A DNA stretch of 64,000 nt. Origin: Macrotrachela quadricornifera (lineage: Eukaryota; Rotifera; Eurotatoria; Philodinida; Philodinidae). Positions 46,440-59,900 of the stretch are shown in pieces. The stretch covers positions 2,740,806 to 2,804,805 of the forward strand of contig JAJEKB010021880.1 in NCBI GenBank assembly GCA_022393335.1, written 5' to 3'. Under the pieces are notes generated by a model, which saw only the letters and a program-made list of their open reading frames with translations, made no database searches and was not told where the DNA came from. Position numbers and translations under genes: made by a program. How positions within the stretch are numbered: the first letter of the stretch is position 1; each line of letters starts with the position of its first letter.

Positions 46440-47490
46440 AATATTGTGATGAATAGACGAAGCTGTGAGAGAACAAGTTTTAATATGATGATTAAAATAA
46501 ATGGCAGAATGTTTTTTTTTTCTTTACGTTTCTATTGAATCGACGATGTAATTTATGACATACACGTTGCTTACCTTACGACAGAATCGTTTTTTTTCTT
46601 GTTTCGATTTCTTTTTCCTTCTTTAATAGTGATTAATATTCAAATTAAACTTTGAAACATTTCTCTTTTTTTCTTGATTTCTTTGCTATGGATGAATCAC
46701 TATATACATTATTGGCTACTTGAAAGCATCAAGAATAGCTGCCTATGAATATGCATGCCGTTAAGGTAATAAAAATCTCTTTTTTCTTCCTTTAAAAAAG
46801 TAAGTAACAAAGACAAATAGTAATGTTGTGATTCGTATTTTTTTTCTGGTGTCGATGTATTGCATAATTTTATATTGTCTACTAAATCTATTTGATCATT
46901 CAACAGAACTCTTATCATATTTTTGATTGTTTGTCGTGGACCTCTCGCATCGAAGTTAAATACTAAAGGTATTGATTATTCCAATAACATTATTGAACTG
47001 GTTGTATAAATATCGAACATTCTATTCAAGTCGAATCTCTAATTAATCAATTTTCAACTGATGGATAATAGGAAAGAGAAAGTTGAATCAAGTTTATGAC
47101 TTCTACATAACTGGATTCTTCATCGAAAGATATGATTGTTTGAAAATGATTCTTGATGGTATCAATGAAACACATTGCTGATAGATTGATCTTGAATTGA
47201 ATCATACAAATTTTACCAGATATATATGGTATAATCTTGATTCTTTTTATAAAAGATGCACAATGAAAAAGCCCTATTGAGTTGTTCTGATAATATTATG
47301 TTTCACTATATTCATCCTCGAGAACAGATGTTCTAGTTCACATTATTTCAAAAAAAGTGGGACAATATTCATTTGGATTTTTTGTATCTTGTACAAATAT
47401 TTGTTGGCAATAAAAGGCGAATTTTTCAAGGTAAAAACTAATTTTTTTCTCATTTTAGTAAATCATACTTTGGATTATTATTAGTGAGAG
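46440..47490. other. Non-coding intergenic stretch
   Basis: Divergent intergenic DNA between the PGY-rich gene and the small secreted peptide gene. No feature recognised. Confidence 0.4.
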
Positions 47491-47495
47491 ACAGT

Positions 47496-47831
47496 ATGAA
47501 TCTTCGAGTAAGTATTTACTGCTTTACTTTTCTCTGCGATAATCAAGATAGAACATTATAAAACATTATTAGAAAGTTCAAAAAATAGTTGTTTACATAA
47601 AGATTCGAATAAAATAAATAATTTTTCTCATAGATTTTGGTTCTATTAATTGTCATTGGCCTCCTTACTCTTATCATTGCTCAAGAGAAGGACAATGAAC
47701 GTAATCTTCGCTCAACAACATGTTTACGTGTAGGTCGTCAAGGACATCCTTGCCATCCAGATACCGGTTGTGGAACTCATTATTGTCGCTGCATATTCAA
47801 CAACGAGACTGGAAAGGGTGTGTGCGATTAA
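47496..47831 (+). CDS. Small secreted six-cysteine peptide (69 aa)
   Basis: Exon 1 is 47496-47507 (ATG AAT CTT CGA) with the donor GTAAGT. Exon 2 is 47634-47831 after 'tttctcatag'. The join is in phase 0 and gives 'MNLRILVLLIVIGLLTLIIAQ', a clear signal peptide that needs both exons. The mature part of about 49 residues has six cysteines in the order C-x10-C-x5-C-x4-C-x1-C-x11-C, with Arg- and Asn-rich spacers. I do not recognise the fold; small disulfide-rich secreted peptides serve varied roles. Confidence in the gene is good; function is unknown. Confidence 0.75.
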
Positions 47832-47834
47832 ATA

Positions 47835-49030
47835 GCTCGAACATAATATTCGATAGACTCTAGAAAAACTATTTCCTAGTGTGTTAGTTGGTAAAGGATT
47901 ACATTATTGCTTCAATCGTTTAATAAATACAATATCTCTAGTTATATTTTTATATCTATAATGAGTACGATTGATTTCGACTTACTAAAATGATAAAAAT
48001 CAATTAAAATAACTGATAACAGAATTATGGCAAGAAATCGAGCAAAGCACAAGGTACCAGAATCATGAAACAGATAGAGAGGAATTCTTCTTAAATCTTA
48101 TCTATTTCACAATAGCTTTCTGCATGTATATAATATGAGTGTTTGAAAGATATATGAATTTAATGATAGAATATATCCAATGAGTTCTATGGTCTTTTCT
48201 AATTCTTTCTAAATTTGACATAAAAAAGACATCAATTTTTCGCCGAACACGTGCGTGTAGTGAGTCTAAAAAAAATCAACCCATTCTCTAGTACGTTTAT
48301 AGGTATTAACTCTTTCTACGTCAATAAGAATATCTAGAACAGCAACACACTAAGACGCCCGATAACAATCTCAATCTCGCCACTATCTTAAATCTCACCA
48401 GAACTATCATTGCATATCTTTTATTATGATTCATTCAGTGAAATCTTTTGTAAAAACTTTATTTTTACCAAAATACCAAGAAAACCCTAAGCAAGATCAG
48501 TATATTACTAATATAATGACAGCATTCATCAGACAAGAATCGAAGTTGCACAATTAATTGTCGATAAATTATTTAAAACAAAACGAGAGATAGGTTTGTC
48601 GAAATCCTTATAAGAGAAAAACAAAAAGAATAACATATTTATTAGTTAAGATATTTCTTCATAAAAAATTTTGTAGCATGTTTTGAATGAGGATTTTGCA
48701 ATAAAGTAAGCTGTTAACGTTTTTCTGTAAGTGTTAGCTTCTAGAGCCACATATCAATATTTGTATAGATAACCGCGCAAGGATAATTTACAACTTGAAG
48801 CAAGAATAGCCAGTCCGCTGTATCCATAAAGGGAATACACTAACTTTAGACCTGTTACGTTGAATTAATAGACCTGAATACAGCTAAACATAAGTAGCTA
48901 AATTATTAATAAAGAAGTAAATAAGCATTCATTCAATATTTTTCTTTTTCAAGTGAATTCTTTTTTTATTTTGTTCTACCTAACGATCAATACGAATAAA
49001 TAATTGTTGATAAATATGATAATGTTTTAT
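47835..49030. other. Non-coding intergenic stretch
   Basis: AT-rich with no feature recognised between two convergently arranged genes. Confidence 0.45.
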
Positions 49031-49813
49031 TCAAAAATGAGAAACAAATGCACAAATGAGTGCTAGTATCAGTGAAACGTAAGAAGTTATTTGTTTTGTT
49101 CCTGCAGAAATACGTCGTCCATTAATATCTGTTAAACCATTTTTGGTTAAAATATCCTTTACTTCATTAAGTGTCGCATCTGTATTACATAAATTTCGAT
49201 TACAATCAATAGTAATAGAAGGACCAAGGTCACCATCGAAAAGAAAAACCCTAGCACCAATATGTACCTCACAACCACGTGACGTCATCTTCTTTTTTCC
49301 TGTGTCAAATTTCAGCGAGCAAATCTCTTTTGGAGAACACGTGATAATATTGTTCTTCGAATCATAACACTGGATTGAACTATTTCGTGAACGATTATCG
49401 ATATGCAGCGCAAGTTCTTCATAGATACGTCTAGCATCGTAATTACGAGCAACCATTTCATCAACTCTCTTCTGTGCATAGACGACAGGACAATTAGTAC
49501 TTTCTGAACATGCATAATCAATTTGATAAGATAAATAGGGTCCAGATGTAATGTATATATAATCATACGAAAAATATGCAATTTTATCAAAATTTATAGA
49601 ATAGGTTTTATCGTTATATTGGAAGCTCATACTAAGTAAGCATTTGGATAATGAAGTGCGTTGTTGACATTGTCCATCAGAAATACGAAATGGTTCACCG
49701 AATCGACCATAAATAGAACAATTAGTTATGCATTGAAGAGCGCACGCAGTATTCACAAGTAGTAAAAACACTATTAGTAACGCAAACATTTTCTGTATTA
49801 ATTTCAAATGCAA
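49031..49813 (-). CDS. Ly6-like cysteine-rich, probably GPI-anchored surface protein (260 aa)
   Basis: Single exon from ATG 49813; a second ATG at codon 9 is an alternative start. An N-terminal signal peptide (core 'FALLIVFLLLVNTACA') is followed by an ectodomain with many cysteines and N-glycosylation sequons. The C-terminal part reads 'CDRNLCN'-like ('DCNRNLCNTD'), resembling the terminal CxxxxCN signature of Ly6/uPAR three-finger domains. The protein ends in a small-residue site and a hydrophobic tail ('SYVSLILALICAFVSHF') with no cytoplasmic residues, the usual GPI-anchor signal. The Ly6 assignment is tentative; surface anchoring is well supported. Confidence 0.75.
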   Translation of the reverse strand: MHLKLIQKMFALLIVFLLLVNTACALQCITNCSIYGRFGEPFRISDGQCQQRTSLSKCLLSMSFQYNDKTYSINFDKIAYFSYDYIYITSGPYLSYQIDYACSESTNCPVVYAQKRVDEMVARNYDARRIYEELALHIDNRSRNSSIQCYDSKNNIITCSPKEICSLKFDTGKKKMTSRGCEVHIGARVFLFDGDLGPSITIDCNRNLCNTDATLNEVKDILTKNGLTDINGRRISAGTKQITSYVSLILALICAFVSHF

Positions 49814-49814
49814 T

Positions 49815-50885
49815 AAAAGCAGTTGTATATATACATATCAATCACCACGCAAAAAAAAAACGTAGTTATTTCATATGGGATTTTGCAATGTCAATATTCT
49901 TTTACGTATTCTCATATTATTTTTTTATTGACATTCGTGACACACATTACTAAAACCTATAGAAAATAAAGAATAAAAGAATAATCACTACCCTTATGAG
50001 AGTATATAGATGGGTGAAGATGATTAGTTTGTGGCATTGTATTACTTTACTAAATAAAGAAACGCCATTTAATTTCACACATAGATAAGCTTTCAATTTG
50101 ACTACAAAGCATGTGCAAATCGTTTGGCTTTAGCATGATAGAAAAAAAAAGGGCAAAGAATAGAGAAAAAGTAGTCCGCATATTCGATGATTCATTGTCC
50201 ATTCAATCTTTAAAACCATTTCATTTCCATATTTTATCAATGAGATGATCCAGTAGCGACTTCTTTGAATGATTTAAAATTGACATTGAATCAGAAATTG
50301 CATCTTGAAGCTCTTACCTCGAGTCAAGGAAAGGAGAAATAAATCAAACCCCCTGATACACGCCAGTAGACAGAAACGTAAAGTTACTATGCAATCTCGG
50401 ATTTTGATTATTGAAAATAGTGCAAGAGACAATTATAAGTTTACATGATATTATCTGAAAGATCTATGAGAGACTTTTGCCAATGCTACTATTCGATATA
50501 ATACTTACCGATATCAAAAAATAAGGCAAGAGATTCTTTATTTTCCACTAGAAATTTTGAAGAAATTTTCTTCTTGTATACAAGGATATTCAAACAGAAG
50601 CACTATGATTTACTGGTGTTTTATCATTTTTCAAATAACATCACAATAATAAAATTTTGTATGATAGCTGTTTTTCTATTATATGCAACGGTTATACGTA
50701 CTACCAACTTAAAAAATGACCGAGTGAATATTTTTTTCAGTACGCCTTGACAGAAACAAGAATGAGTACTGTTATATTTATTGTTCAACAAAGAAGAGGA
50801 ATATACCTCTACTCCTATATTATAATGTTTCCTAATATGTCATGTGAAGTTTGTTTAATCAATTATTTAAGTGGCGAAAAAAAAA
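49815..50885. other. Non-coding intergenic stretch
   Basis: No gene recognised. Lies between two minus-strand genes. Confidence 0.4.
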
Positions 50886-53800
50886 TCAGTATTTGGCCAA
50901 TGCACAAACTTCCAAAGCACTTAATTCTCTACTGTACACTCTCAGTTCATCTATCGAACCATTATAATATCCTAATCCTCCTAGTACACCCGTTGTTGAA
51001 CACCCATTTGCTGGATATGGAATTGCTAGTAGAGTACTTGCCAATGTTAGATAGTTCGGTACACCACTGGCACCATATGTTGTAGCTGTAGAATCTTGTG
51101 CATATAATGCACCGTCAATATATAAAGTTAAACCACTAGAAGAACTCCATGTCTGTACAATATGTGTCCAAGAATTTAATGGCGGAATTGGACCTAGCAC
51201 ATACCTAGCTGTACTACCACCCCATATTTGGATGGCTAATTGAGTAGTACTAGCAAAACCAATGAATGGGAGACACCAAGCGGAAGTACCTAGAGAAAAA
51301 AATAGACGATAGAGAAATTTTGTATAAAACATAGCACTAAAATTATAAACTCTTATGAGACTTTCTAGTTTTTGAGAAATTTTTAGTAAAACGCATAAAA
51401 GCGTCTAAACTGTGCCAAAAAACGGTGTACACAATTAAACGAATTCGTGTTAAACAAAACAGAAAGACACCTAAAAACAGTTAAATTTGTTTAGAAACTC
51501 GAAATATGAATTTATCTACATGTAAAATAATCATAAATTTAGTAAACTTCAGTGTTGCATGATCCAGTCAAACGCGAAAGCTTAGAAAACGTGTGTGAAC
51601 GCCTCACAGGCCAAGCTATATTTACATGTGTACACTTCCAGAGATAAAATTCGAACATACATACTTTCGCTTACGAGATGAACTTCTTCACTATTCAACC
51701 ATCTCCTTACATTAGAATATGATGAAAACTGAAAGATATAATGATCATCCGATAACCCTCAAGATTGTTTTTTGAGCTAACATAATGTAGTTATAGAAGA
51801 GCGATCCCATTTTTACTGGAAATAAATAAATATACATAGCCGCGGAGAAAAACACAATTTTGCATGAAGCAGCATCTACACTACGAAATAGTCAAAATCT
51901 GCGTATTAACGCAGTCAACATTTCCACCTAATCCATATGAAAATCAGGATCATGCATGATCTTGCATTTACATACACGTGTTTGTAACCTGTATTCATAT
52001 GCAAAAAATACAATAATTTCAAATGCCTTGTTAAATCGCGCATGAAATTAGACGAACTAAAGAATACTATGTGAGTAAACGCATAAAATTTGTTTACCAT
52101 TCTGAAACATTGATATATGTACAATTGTACCCGACAGAACATTTGGTTTGACGTAGAGTGCAATGGAAAATGGAGTAGTTGGACTACCAAGTGATGTAAT
52201 GCTACTCGTTTGAAAATAAGAATCAATAGTGCCCAGAAATGACAGTGCTTGATTGCGTTCACCAGCTACACTCGTTTCAAAGGTAGCTGTTGCTGTTAGA
52301 GTTCCACTGATATCAGTTAGGTAAGATGGTGAAGAATCCATGGGAAAATATGTAATTAGACTAGAATTGGCAGCAAAGATAGGACTACAAGTTGTAGTGC
52401 TAGTAAATGTTGTAGTGGTTGAAGTGGTGGTGGTGGCTAAAATCGTATCAGATCAAGTTATACTCATTTCAAGTTCAAATTTCATTTTTACTTGTAGTAG
52501 ACGTTGTAACTGTAGTTGTCGTAGTTATAGCTAAGAATTTATATGGATAATTCTAACATTTGCAACTATTATTATTATTCTTATTTACTTGTAGTGGATG
52601 ATGTTGAAGTACTTGTCGTAGTTATAGCTGAGAATTGATACGGATAATTCTAACATTTGCAAATATTATTATCATTATTATTACTTACTTGTGGTGGTTG
52701 ATGTTGCACTTGTAGTTGTAGCTACGAATTTATATGGATAATTCTAATATATGCACCTATTATTATTATTATTATTTACTTGTGGTGGATGATGTTGAAG
52801 TACTTGTCGTAGCTGTAGCTAAAAAATGGTAGAGATATTTTATATATGTATATATCCATTGTTATTACTCACTCGTGATTGATGACGTTGAAACAGTTGT
52901 AACTAGGACAGATGATTGCCACTCATATTATTTAATAATGAAATTATCATTATAGTTTCTCGGAATAAAATTAAAATATCGCTATTAAAGTATCTTTAGG
53001 TATCCTAGGAATCAGTTTACTTATTTCTCTTCTCTATTATACGATCATATAAGAATTAATATTTATACAAATGAAATTAATATAAATATGAGGAAAAAGT
53101 AAATGATAAAATCATGTTATAAAAATCAATCTCATTCATTTAATTAAAGTTTGGCTTCAGAGTTGAAATGTTTTATTGCAATATTTGCCTATTCACTTGT
53201 TCTTAATATCTGACTCCTATTTCTGACATAGCAACCAGCTCTCTACAATGTGTACCTCTAATTGATGGCAGCATACAGGTGACAACGTACCATTAGAGTA
53301 TTCAAATCATGAATCTCACTACTTCGTGAAACAGATAGTATGAGAAGAAAAGTTTTAAATTTTCTTTCTTTTTTTGATCGGTATATAATATTAAATATTC
53401 GAGTTGACACGCATATAGTTCTCATATGCTCCTGTGTACAGGGTTGCCAGATTGTCCGAATTGTACCCCCTTAAATTGATCACGTAATATGTGAACTGCT
53501 TAGGTAGTTCACATATTACGTGATCAGTCTAAGGGGGTACAATTCGGACAATCTGGCAACCCTGCCTGTGTAGCTAACTAGTAAGCGTTTTGAGTATAAC
53601 ATCGATTTTTAATTGAGACTATGTACATCCGATAGACATCCATGAACTATGAACCTCGGTAAGAAGATTACTACCGCAATCTGCTTCTACACATTTGTCA
53701 AATCTTTGCTGAATTTCTCCTGCAGTGGCTTTAGGTTTTACGAAAAATTATAGTTTTGAGTTTTAAACTAAAACTTCACCAACATAAAGAACAATCTTGA

Positions 53801-56199
53801 CGGTGTGCACATCTGAATATGCGTCAAACTCCAACTTTTGAAATTCGATCATTGACATACTTTCATCAACAATGGTCAAAAAATAAGGATGTAAATTAAG
53901 AGAAGGTTGTAGAATGATAGAATAGATTAGATGTGTGAGAAAGACAATATACACAGACGTACTCAATTAAGGAATAGAAAACAGTAAAAATATATGAACG
54001 AAAGGATTTGTGCGAATTGTGAAAGACAAAACAGCAAAATGTAAAATAGCAAAATCTTCGTTTTTCCTTTTAACTAAATAGAAAAAAATCTTTATATGTA
54101 AGTAGATAAATGTAATACATAGACATCATTTCATACGAAAAAACAAAACACATGTTGAAAGCAAATATGAAAACAAGTAGCGTGGGTTGGACGTTCCACT
54201 AAATCCCTTGACTATAGAAAGTCTTTGATAGTCTATTCTTCTGTCTTTCTAGGAATGCTAAAATCTGATTAGCTGATTTCGTCCCTGCAGAGAAACACAT
54301 AGTCAATTTCAGGATTAAGATCCTGACTACAAATAAGGGAATTGAATTTATTAACAACAAAATCAACATTAAAATCAAAGAAGATCATTTTTTTGAAGAA
54401 TAATCAAATTTATACACTTGTGATTATGGATGTTGGATTTAGTCGGTGAAATATATCACTGAATAGTAAATAAAATCAATTTATAATTAAAAGCAAGAAC
54501 AAAATATTTAACAAACATCAGTTTTTTAGCTCTTCTCCTCTCAGCATAGGAATTTTTGTGGGAAATCTATATCTCAAATACTTCAATACAATAAAAGTTA
54601 GAATTGATATGTTTACTATGCAATCTTTGGCATAGTACGTAAAAATAAAAGAGATAAACTAATCGACAAAGGTTGTATATGATGCTGGATGATTGATCAT
54701 CATATTTTACAGACAAAAAACCTATTTCATATTGGAAATATCACTATAATCAACAACATACTTGTGGACAAAAAGATAGGCTAATGAAATTATTTAAAAT
54801 TCTTTTGTTTGGATATTTCGATCTGCTTATTTGGTCATCATTAAAAATCTAATAGTGACAAACTTATTGCCATAAATAATATTTCCACAACTCTTTCCTG
54901 TTTTTACTATTTGTCATGCATAAATGATTGCATGAGTTATGCTTAGAGAAGAAAGTCAATACCACTGCAGCGATTCATATATATTTTATTTCAATGCGCG
55001 TCCGTTACTTATATAAATGATTTTAAAAATAATCGTATTAGTTAATCTAATAAATTATGACTCACTCGTTGATTCAGTTGTAGATTGAGAAGAACCACCA
55101 AATAAAGCCACAAGAAGAGCTGCAAGTCCAACTAGCAGAAGAATGGCTCCCAATATAGACAATATACCACATACTGGTGAACATGAAAAATACCCACAAA
55201 ACCTTTTTCTATAAGAATAAATCAATTCAATAACAGTAATAGGAGAGAAAAAAAAACGAACTTCTTCCGTTTCTGTGTCTGATTTTTCGGATTAATAAAA
55301 GTATGTGTCGATTTTGAGTGATTTGATGATGGTTTGATCTGCTCAATGACCAATTATTAGTTGTAAAAGCATCGTGTATTGTTAGACTTACCGACGATCC
55401 AATATCTTCATCTGGTTTATCCTAAATAGAACAAGCTACTCAAATATTTTATCAATAAGAAATATGAGTTACATCCGCTTGTTTTCTATTAAAACGGTTA
55501 ACTGATTAACTTATTACTATTGTTTGTATTTTGTCCGTCTCTTCACGAAGACGACTATTTTTCAAAGACAGAATGGTCTTAATTATGTTTTTGACCACTA
55601 TTCAATTTTATAGTTTCTGATAACGAAAATGTCTCTCATATGTTGAATTTCTTATATTTCAATATAATTATTGTTCATATGAAAAGAATCACATATAACG
55701 AAAAATTTATCTATATGAATTATAATATTATTCGTGAAGCAAACACTAGATTATTCATTGCGTTAATTTCACTGAATAATCGTTCTTCAGTATTATTGAC
55801 AGAAGAAAACTTTAGTGTACAAATAATACTTTATCTCTACTTTACCAAGTAAAATAAAAATAAATAGATCATTCTTAGTTTTTCAGTTATATAAATGTAG
55901 TTTGAGTCAATACCTCTGTCGTCGGATTCATCTGTGATAGCGAAGGATGTCGTTGTAATGTTTTTGTCACTTGTCGAGTCAGATCAGAATGGCGTATTCG
56001 ATGGCGCTTTTTACTCATTATCTGAATGACACATTATATATTGATAATGATTATTCTAATGACTTACAGATTTCTTTCGGATAACTTCCACATTTGATCT
56101 ATTTTTTAGTTCGTTCAACCAAATCTTTTTATTCGAACTCTCATTTGGTTTTACTCGAATGATCGAAATTCTAAGATCATGAACAATCGGCTGTGCCAT
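50886..56199 (-). CDS. Type II membrane protein with Thr-rich mini-exon stalk and LamG domain (470 aa)
   Basis: Twelve exons fit in phase: 56199-56068, 56021-55914, 55421-55392, 55338-55262, 55208-55066, 52902-52873, 52818-52780, 52721-52689, 52627-52589, 52530-52492, 52436-52098 and 51289-50886. They total 1413 nt. Residues 1-117 are basic and cytoplasm-like. One membrane helix spans about 130-153 ('LSILGAILLLVGLAALLVAL') next to three cysteines. A Ser/Thr-rich stalk (about 158-240) is encoded by five mini-exons of 30-39 bp plus the start of the next exon. The ectodomain (about 245-470) is a LamG/concanavalin-like module with 'NQALSFLG', 'PFSIALYVKP', 'WTHIVQTW' and 'NGSIDELRVYSREL'. The stalk is probably O-glycosylated. 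The role is likely surface binding of carbohydrate or protein, inferred from the domain. Confidence 0.85.
52492..52902 (-). repeat. Tandem exon-intron duplication (five Thr-rich mini-exons)
   Basis: Units of about 90-100 bp each hold a mini-exon and an intron with shared 'tggataattctaa' and TTA repeats. Exons 52902-52873, 52818-52780, 52721-52689, 52627-52589 and 52530-52492 all enter and leave in phase 1, so any copy number keeps the frame. Introns are 54-61 bp. Exons at 52818, 52627 and 52530 are each exactly 39 bp. Confidence 0.85.
53439..53564. mobile_element. Nearly perfect palindromic hAT-type MITE in an intron
   Basis: The element begins CAGGGTTGCCAGATTGTCCG and ends with its reverse complement. 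The 59-bp arms differ at only three bases around an 8-bp centre. It is flanked by exact 8-bp duplications CCTGTGTA (53431-53438 and 53565-53572). It sits in the 2.16-kb intron (55065-52903) of the LamG membrane-protein gene. Its freshness suggests recent activity. Confidence 0.9.
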
Positions 56200-59100
56200 C
56201 TCCTCAAATGAATCGAATGTTTCTTATTATTTATTTCATCTCTTTTGCATTGAAAAATCTATGAAAATGAATAATTATTAAATTATTCAGGTTTCGCATC
56301 GTACTTTCAACTATAATGTGCTGTTCTCTTGCCAGTCATTTCGATCACAAGAATGTTTGGCAATCGCATGCTGCACTAGCAGAGAGCAACTGTCAACATT
56401 GATCTGCATTGATTATATCATCAAAATTTCTTCGAGTGTCTGTTTTTTTCTCCAATCAGTAGATTTTTAGCGGCTTCGACACCCAATGTCCCAATTGAAT
56501 TATAAAGTAATTCAATTTCTATTGAATTTTTCCCAATACTTTCCATTAGAACTATCAGGATCTATGATTGTTTCAGCCAGATGAATCTGCTGAGAGAATA
56601 ATCATATGTTGCACAAATATGAGTTTCGAAACACCAAGAATACTTGTTTAAGTCTTGAAGCAAGACACTTCTTCTCTCATACAAGTTATTAATACAATTC
56701 CTACTGGACTAAAATATGAAGAGCGATATAGCTGCTAGATTTTTATTTATTTTTTTAAAAACACGATATTCCTGTGAAGAAGGAGGAAGTACTGCTTATT
56801 GTACGAATGTATTGTTAACTTTTATTTAAAAAAAATCATAAAAAATTGTGAATAAATATAATTACGCGAGATCATTCATCACTGTATATCACAAATACAT
56901 CGATAAAAAATAAATATAAGGCTAATTAGTATTTTTTTTCAACAAAAGCTCACTCGAAATCCTTCGATAACATGTGTTCAATTGAGAGAGCTCGTCGAGA
57001 TTTATCTTGGTCTAACGTGCGCACGAATCTACTCGATTGATCCACATAAACAATAAACAATACAAAGTAGAAGTACTTATTCAGATTAACGTATTGTTTT
57101 AATCAGAGCAATCATCTTTAATTCTAAAAATAATGTCAACTTTGTACTTTTCAAAACTACATCAACCTCTTATTAATTGAAAACATTCTAATATTCTTTA
57201 AATTCGTTGAATATTAATATATATCATTAATACTGTAGTAACTGAATCAACGTCAAAATCAAATGCTGAACGAAAAAAATGTATCAAATAAATTTATTGA
57301 AAAATACAGCAAAACGAAGTGGCGCCTAAATCCCATCTCCTAGATTTTGTTCTTTTAATTATTTTTTTTTATGGAGACGGAGGCGAAGATATAAGATTAC
57401 GAAATCATTCGATGGACTTTTTTCTACTGTTGGCAAAAAAACCGATATTTTAAGAAAGAGTAAATTTCCATATAAAATACTACAAAAATAGTTAATAGTT
57501 TAAGGTTTCAGTTATTAAAAATTGCTTTTGATGGAAAATACTTCAGAATAAAAATTAAATTTTTTTGGTGCATTTTCACATGCTAATTCTGGACACGATA
57601 TTTATTTTTCATAAAACGTAACTTTTGACAACCAAAATCTTGATAAACTATCTGTTTTTTTATATTTTGCCTCATAAACTCTGTTTCTTCAGAAGTTTGA
57701 ATCCTACTAATAAAGATTGACATATTTTTTGCTTTTCTTTTTTTATTACACTATCTGCCATGTATTGAAAAATAAGTATTAAATAGAGAATTTTTTATGA
57801 TAGGCAGTGATTGGCAATATAGTCATTGAATAAGATGATTTTAATTTTATTTTATGGAGAATCTTTCGTTGTATACATCTTTATATTACACTCGATACAT
57901 TTGATGATCAAACTCGAAAATAGAAAATGGGCAAGCCTGTTTAGAATTCTATTGAATAATTTAAACATAGTATTGAGATTGCTATAAGTCAAATCAATGG
58001 AACCTTTCTAGATGATCGCGGTACTATTTTAGCTTAGTTTGAGCAACAACCTCAGTCTGTTATATAACCTAACAAATATCTCGTGAAAATATATTCCATC
58101 AATGTTCCAGATTCTGTTTATTTACTTTATATCACTAATTTCGATGGAATCTATATGGTTAGACAAAGAGGCAAATGAAACTAAAAAGATCATTATCAAT
58201 TTCATGTACTTTTTATATTATTTCTTATATATGATCAATATTCAGAAAGAATCATTTTTCCTACAGCTTAGAAATTGATCTATAATCTTGTATTGAATCT
58301 TCGCTCAATTTCTTATATAATATTTTGAATTTTTCTCTTAAAATTATATGATACTTTTTTAAAGTCTTTTGAATTGATAGATTACTATGAGTGATTGTTT
58401 TTAGTATTCGACTTCTTCGTTTCTGACACATTTCTTTCATAATCATATACATAATACATAAAATAGAGTAAAACAACTTCATATTTTGATGTATAAAAAG
58501 TTAGTCCATTAATATGTCTATATTTTAAAAATAGATAGAATCGTATTTGATTATTTGTTTTCTGAGTAATCTGTCATAATGTATAGTATTGTTATTGTCA
58601 TTGATCAAAGATCATCGTAGTCGCTATATAAAAGGTAACAGTTAAAATTATATTAATCTTGATAAGTTCTTTGGAAACTGGAAGCATCTAGTCGCGAAAA
58701 ATACTTCTCGTAATAAATGATAAGTCTAATATTCAATTCATCTTTCGATTAAATCACTTGTAACAGCAAATAGAGATTAGTTTTGACTGCTTTATATTTT
58801 CGTTACGTTAGATTAAAATATATTTTGCAAAATTACTCAATTACTAATGTAATTACAGCATATGAATTTAAAACAATTTATATATAAGTTCTAACTTTAT
58901 TTAACTTGCTCGATTTTAGCACAATCACAATTCTATGATAGTTGGACATGACAAACTGAGGGTTTTGCATTTGAATCTCGATAAAAGCACTGAGAAATAA
59001 TTTGCATATCTCAGATAACTTTATTCGATCTAAATATCTTATTTATCGTTATAATTTTCATAACAGTTCTAACTACATTGACAGATAATTCATCATTGAA

Positions 59101-59320
59101 AACAAATTCATTGTGTATGGAATCATGACAGGTTTTTTTCTTAAAAGACTAAGTATAAATAAATTATTTTCAATATTTTTGAATAATCTTTGCTTTTAAT
59201 TTTCTTATAGAGAAGCTATCGTTAATACACAGGCCCTACGATTAGGAGTGAAAGTGTTTACCCCGCTAATTTTCTTCTTATATATTGGCTTTCCCCCTAA
59301 AAATTTTAAGAACAGTGCGG
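56200..59320. other. Non-coding stretch, no gene seen
   Basis: Three kilobases of AT-rich DNA upstream of the LamG membrane-protein gene. The 73-codon minus frame at 58261-58482 is Lys/Ile-rich with no domain. Scattered TA-rich simple sequence only. Confidence 0.45.
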
Positions 59321-59336
59321 TTTTTATTTTTTTAGT

Positions 59337-59651
59337 GAACATGATGAGCTATATACACATAAGCTTGTTGTATTTTCTAATACAAAATAGCTTTCTCTGA
59401 ATACTCGCAAGGAGCGAACTATTTTTTTTCCATTGTGTACTATTCCTATTGAATTTAATTTACGAAATAATCTCTCATCCACAGCGTTAGAAACCGTTAT
59501 AAAATTTATTGTTTTAAAATCAAATGTCATTGATGATGATTTTGATGATATTGTACAACATTTTTGTATGTGTTCAGGACGAGTAAAAGCTCGTAATATC
59601 AAAAAATCCAATCACGAAAATCATGGTGGTGATAGTACTAATAATGAATAA
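59337..59651 (+). pseudogene. Possible exon or gene fragment of unknown family
   Basis: After a good acceptor ('tttttttag' ending about 59337) one frame reads 'EHDELYTHKLVVFSNTK', a TAG, then 'FPLCTIPIEFNLRNNLSST' and an acidic stretch 'DDDFDDIVQHF' to a stop at 59649-59651. The amino-acid composition looks protein-like rather than random AT-rich sequence. No partner exons, start or known domain were found. The opposite strand is also open (59324-59611), so this call is weak. Confidence 0.25.
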
Positions 59652-59657
59652 TACTTA

Positions 59658-59900
59658 AGGAAGTCCAAAAATAGTCGTACAGGTACTTTTTTTTTGTTAC
59701 AAAAAGTTTTAAAAGAATTTCTTTTCAATTAATATCATAGTAATTAAATTTTGATACGAACTATTTTTGTTGATCACTAGCTAGTAGCATTCAGATCATA
59801 ATTTTTGCATTCCATTTTATTACCACTTAATATGTTTCATTAAAAAAAACAAAATATATCATAAGATGCAGCGAGAAAAGCTCTACAATTTATAAAGAAC
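59658..59900. mobile_element. Truncated relative of the mariner/MITE family
   Basis: Begins after TA with 'aggaagtccaaaaatagtcg' and 'aggtactttttttt'. It contains 'ctagctagtagcatt' and 'aaaacaaaatatatcataag' in the same order as the MITE at 31086-32031. The matching right end was not found, so it is one-ended or decayed. Confidence 0.5.
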
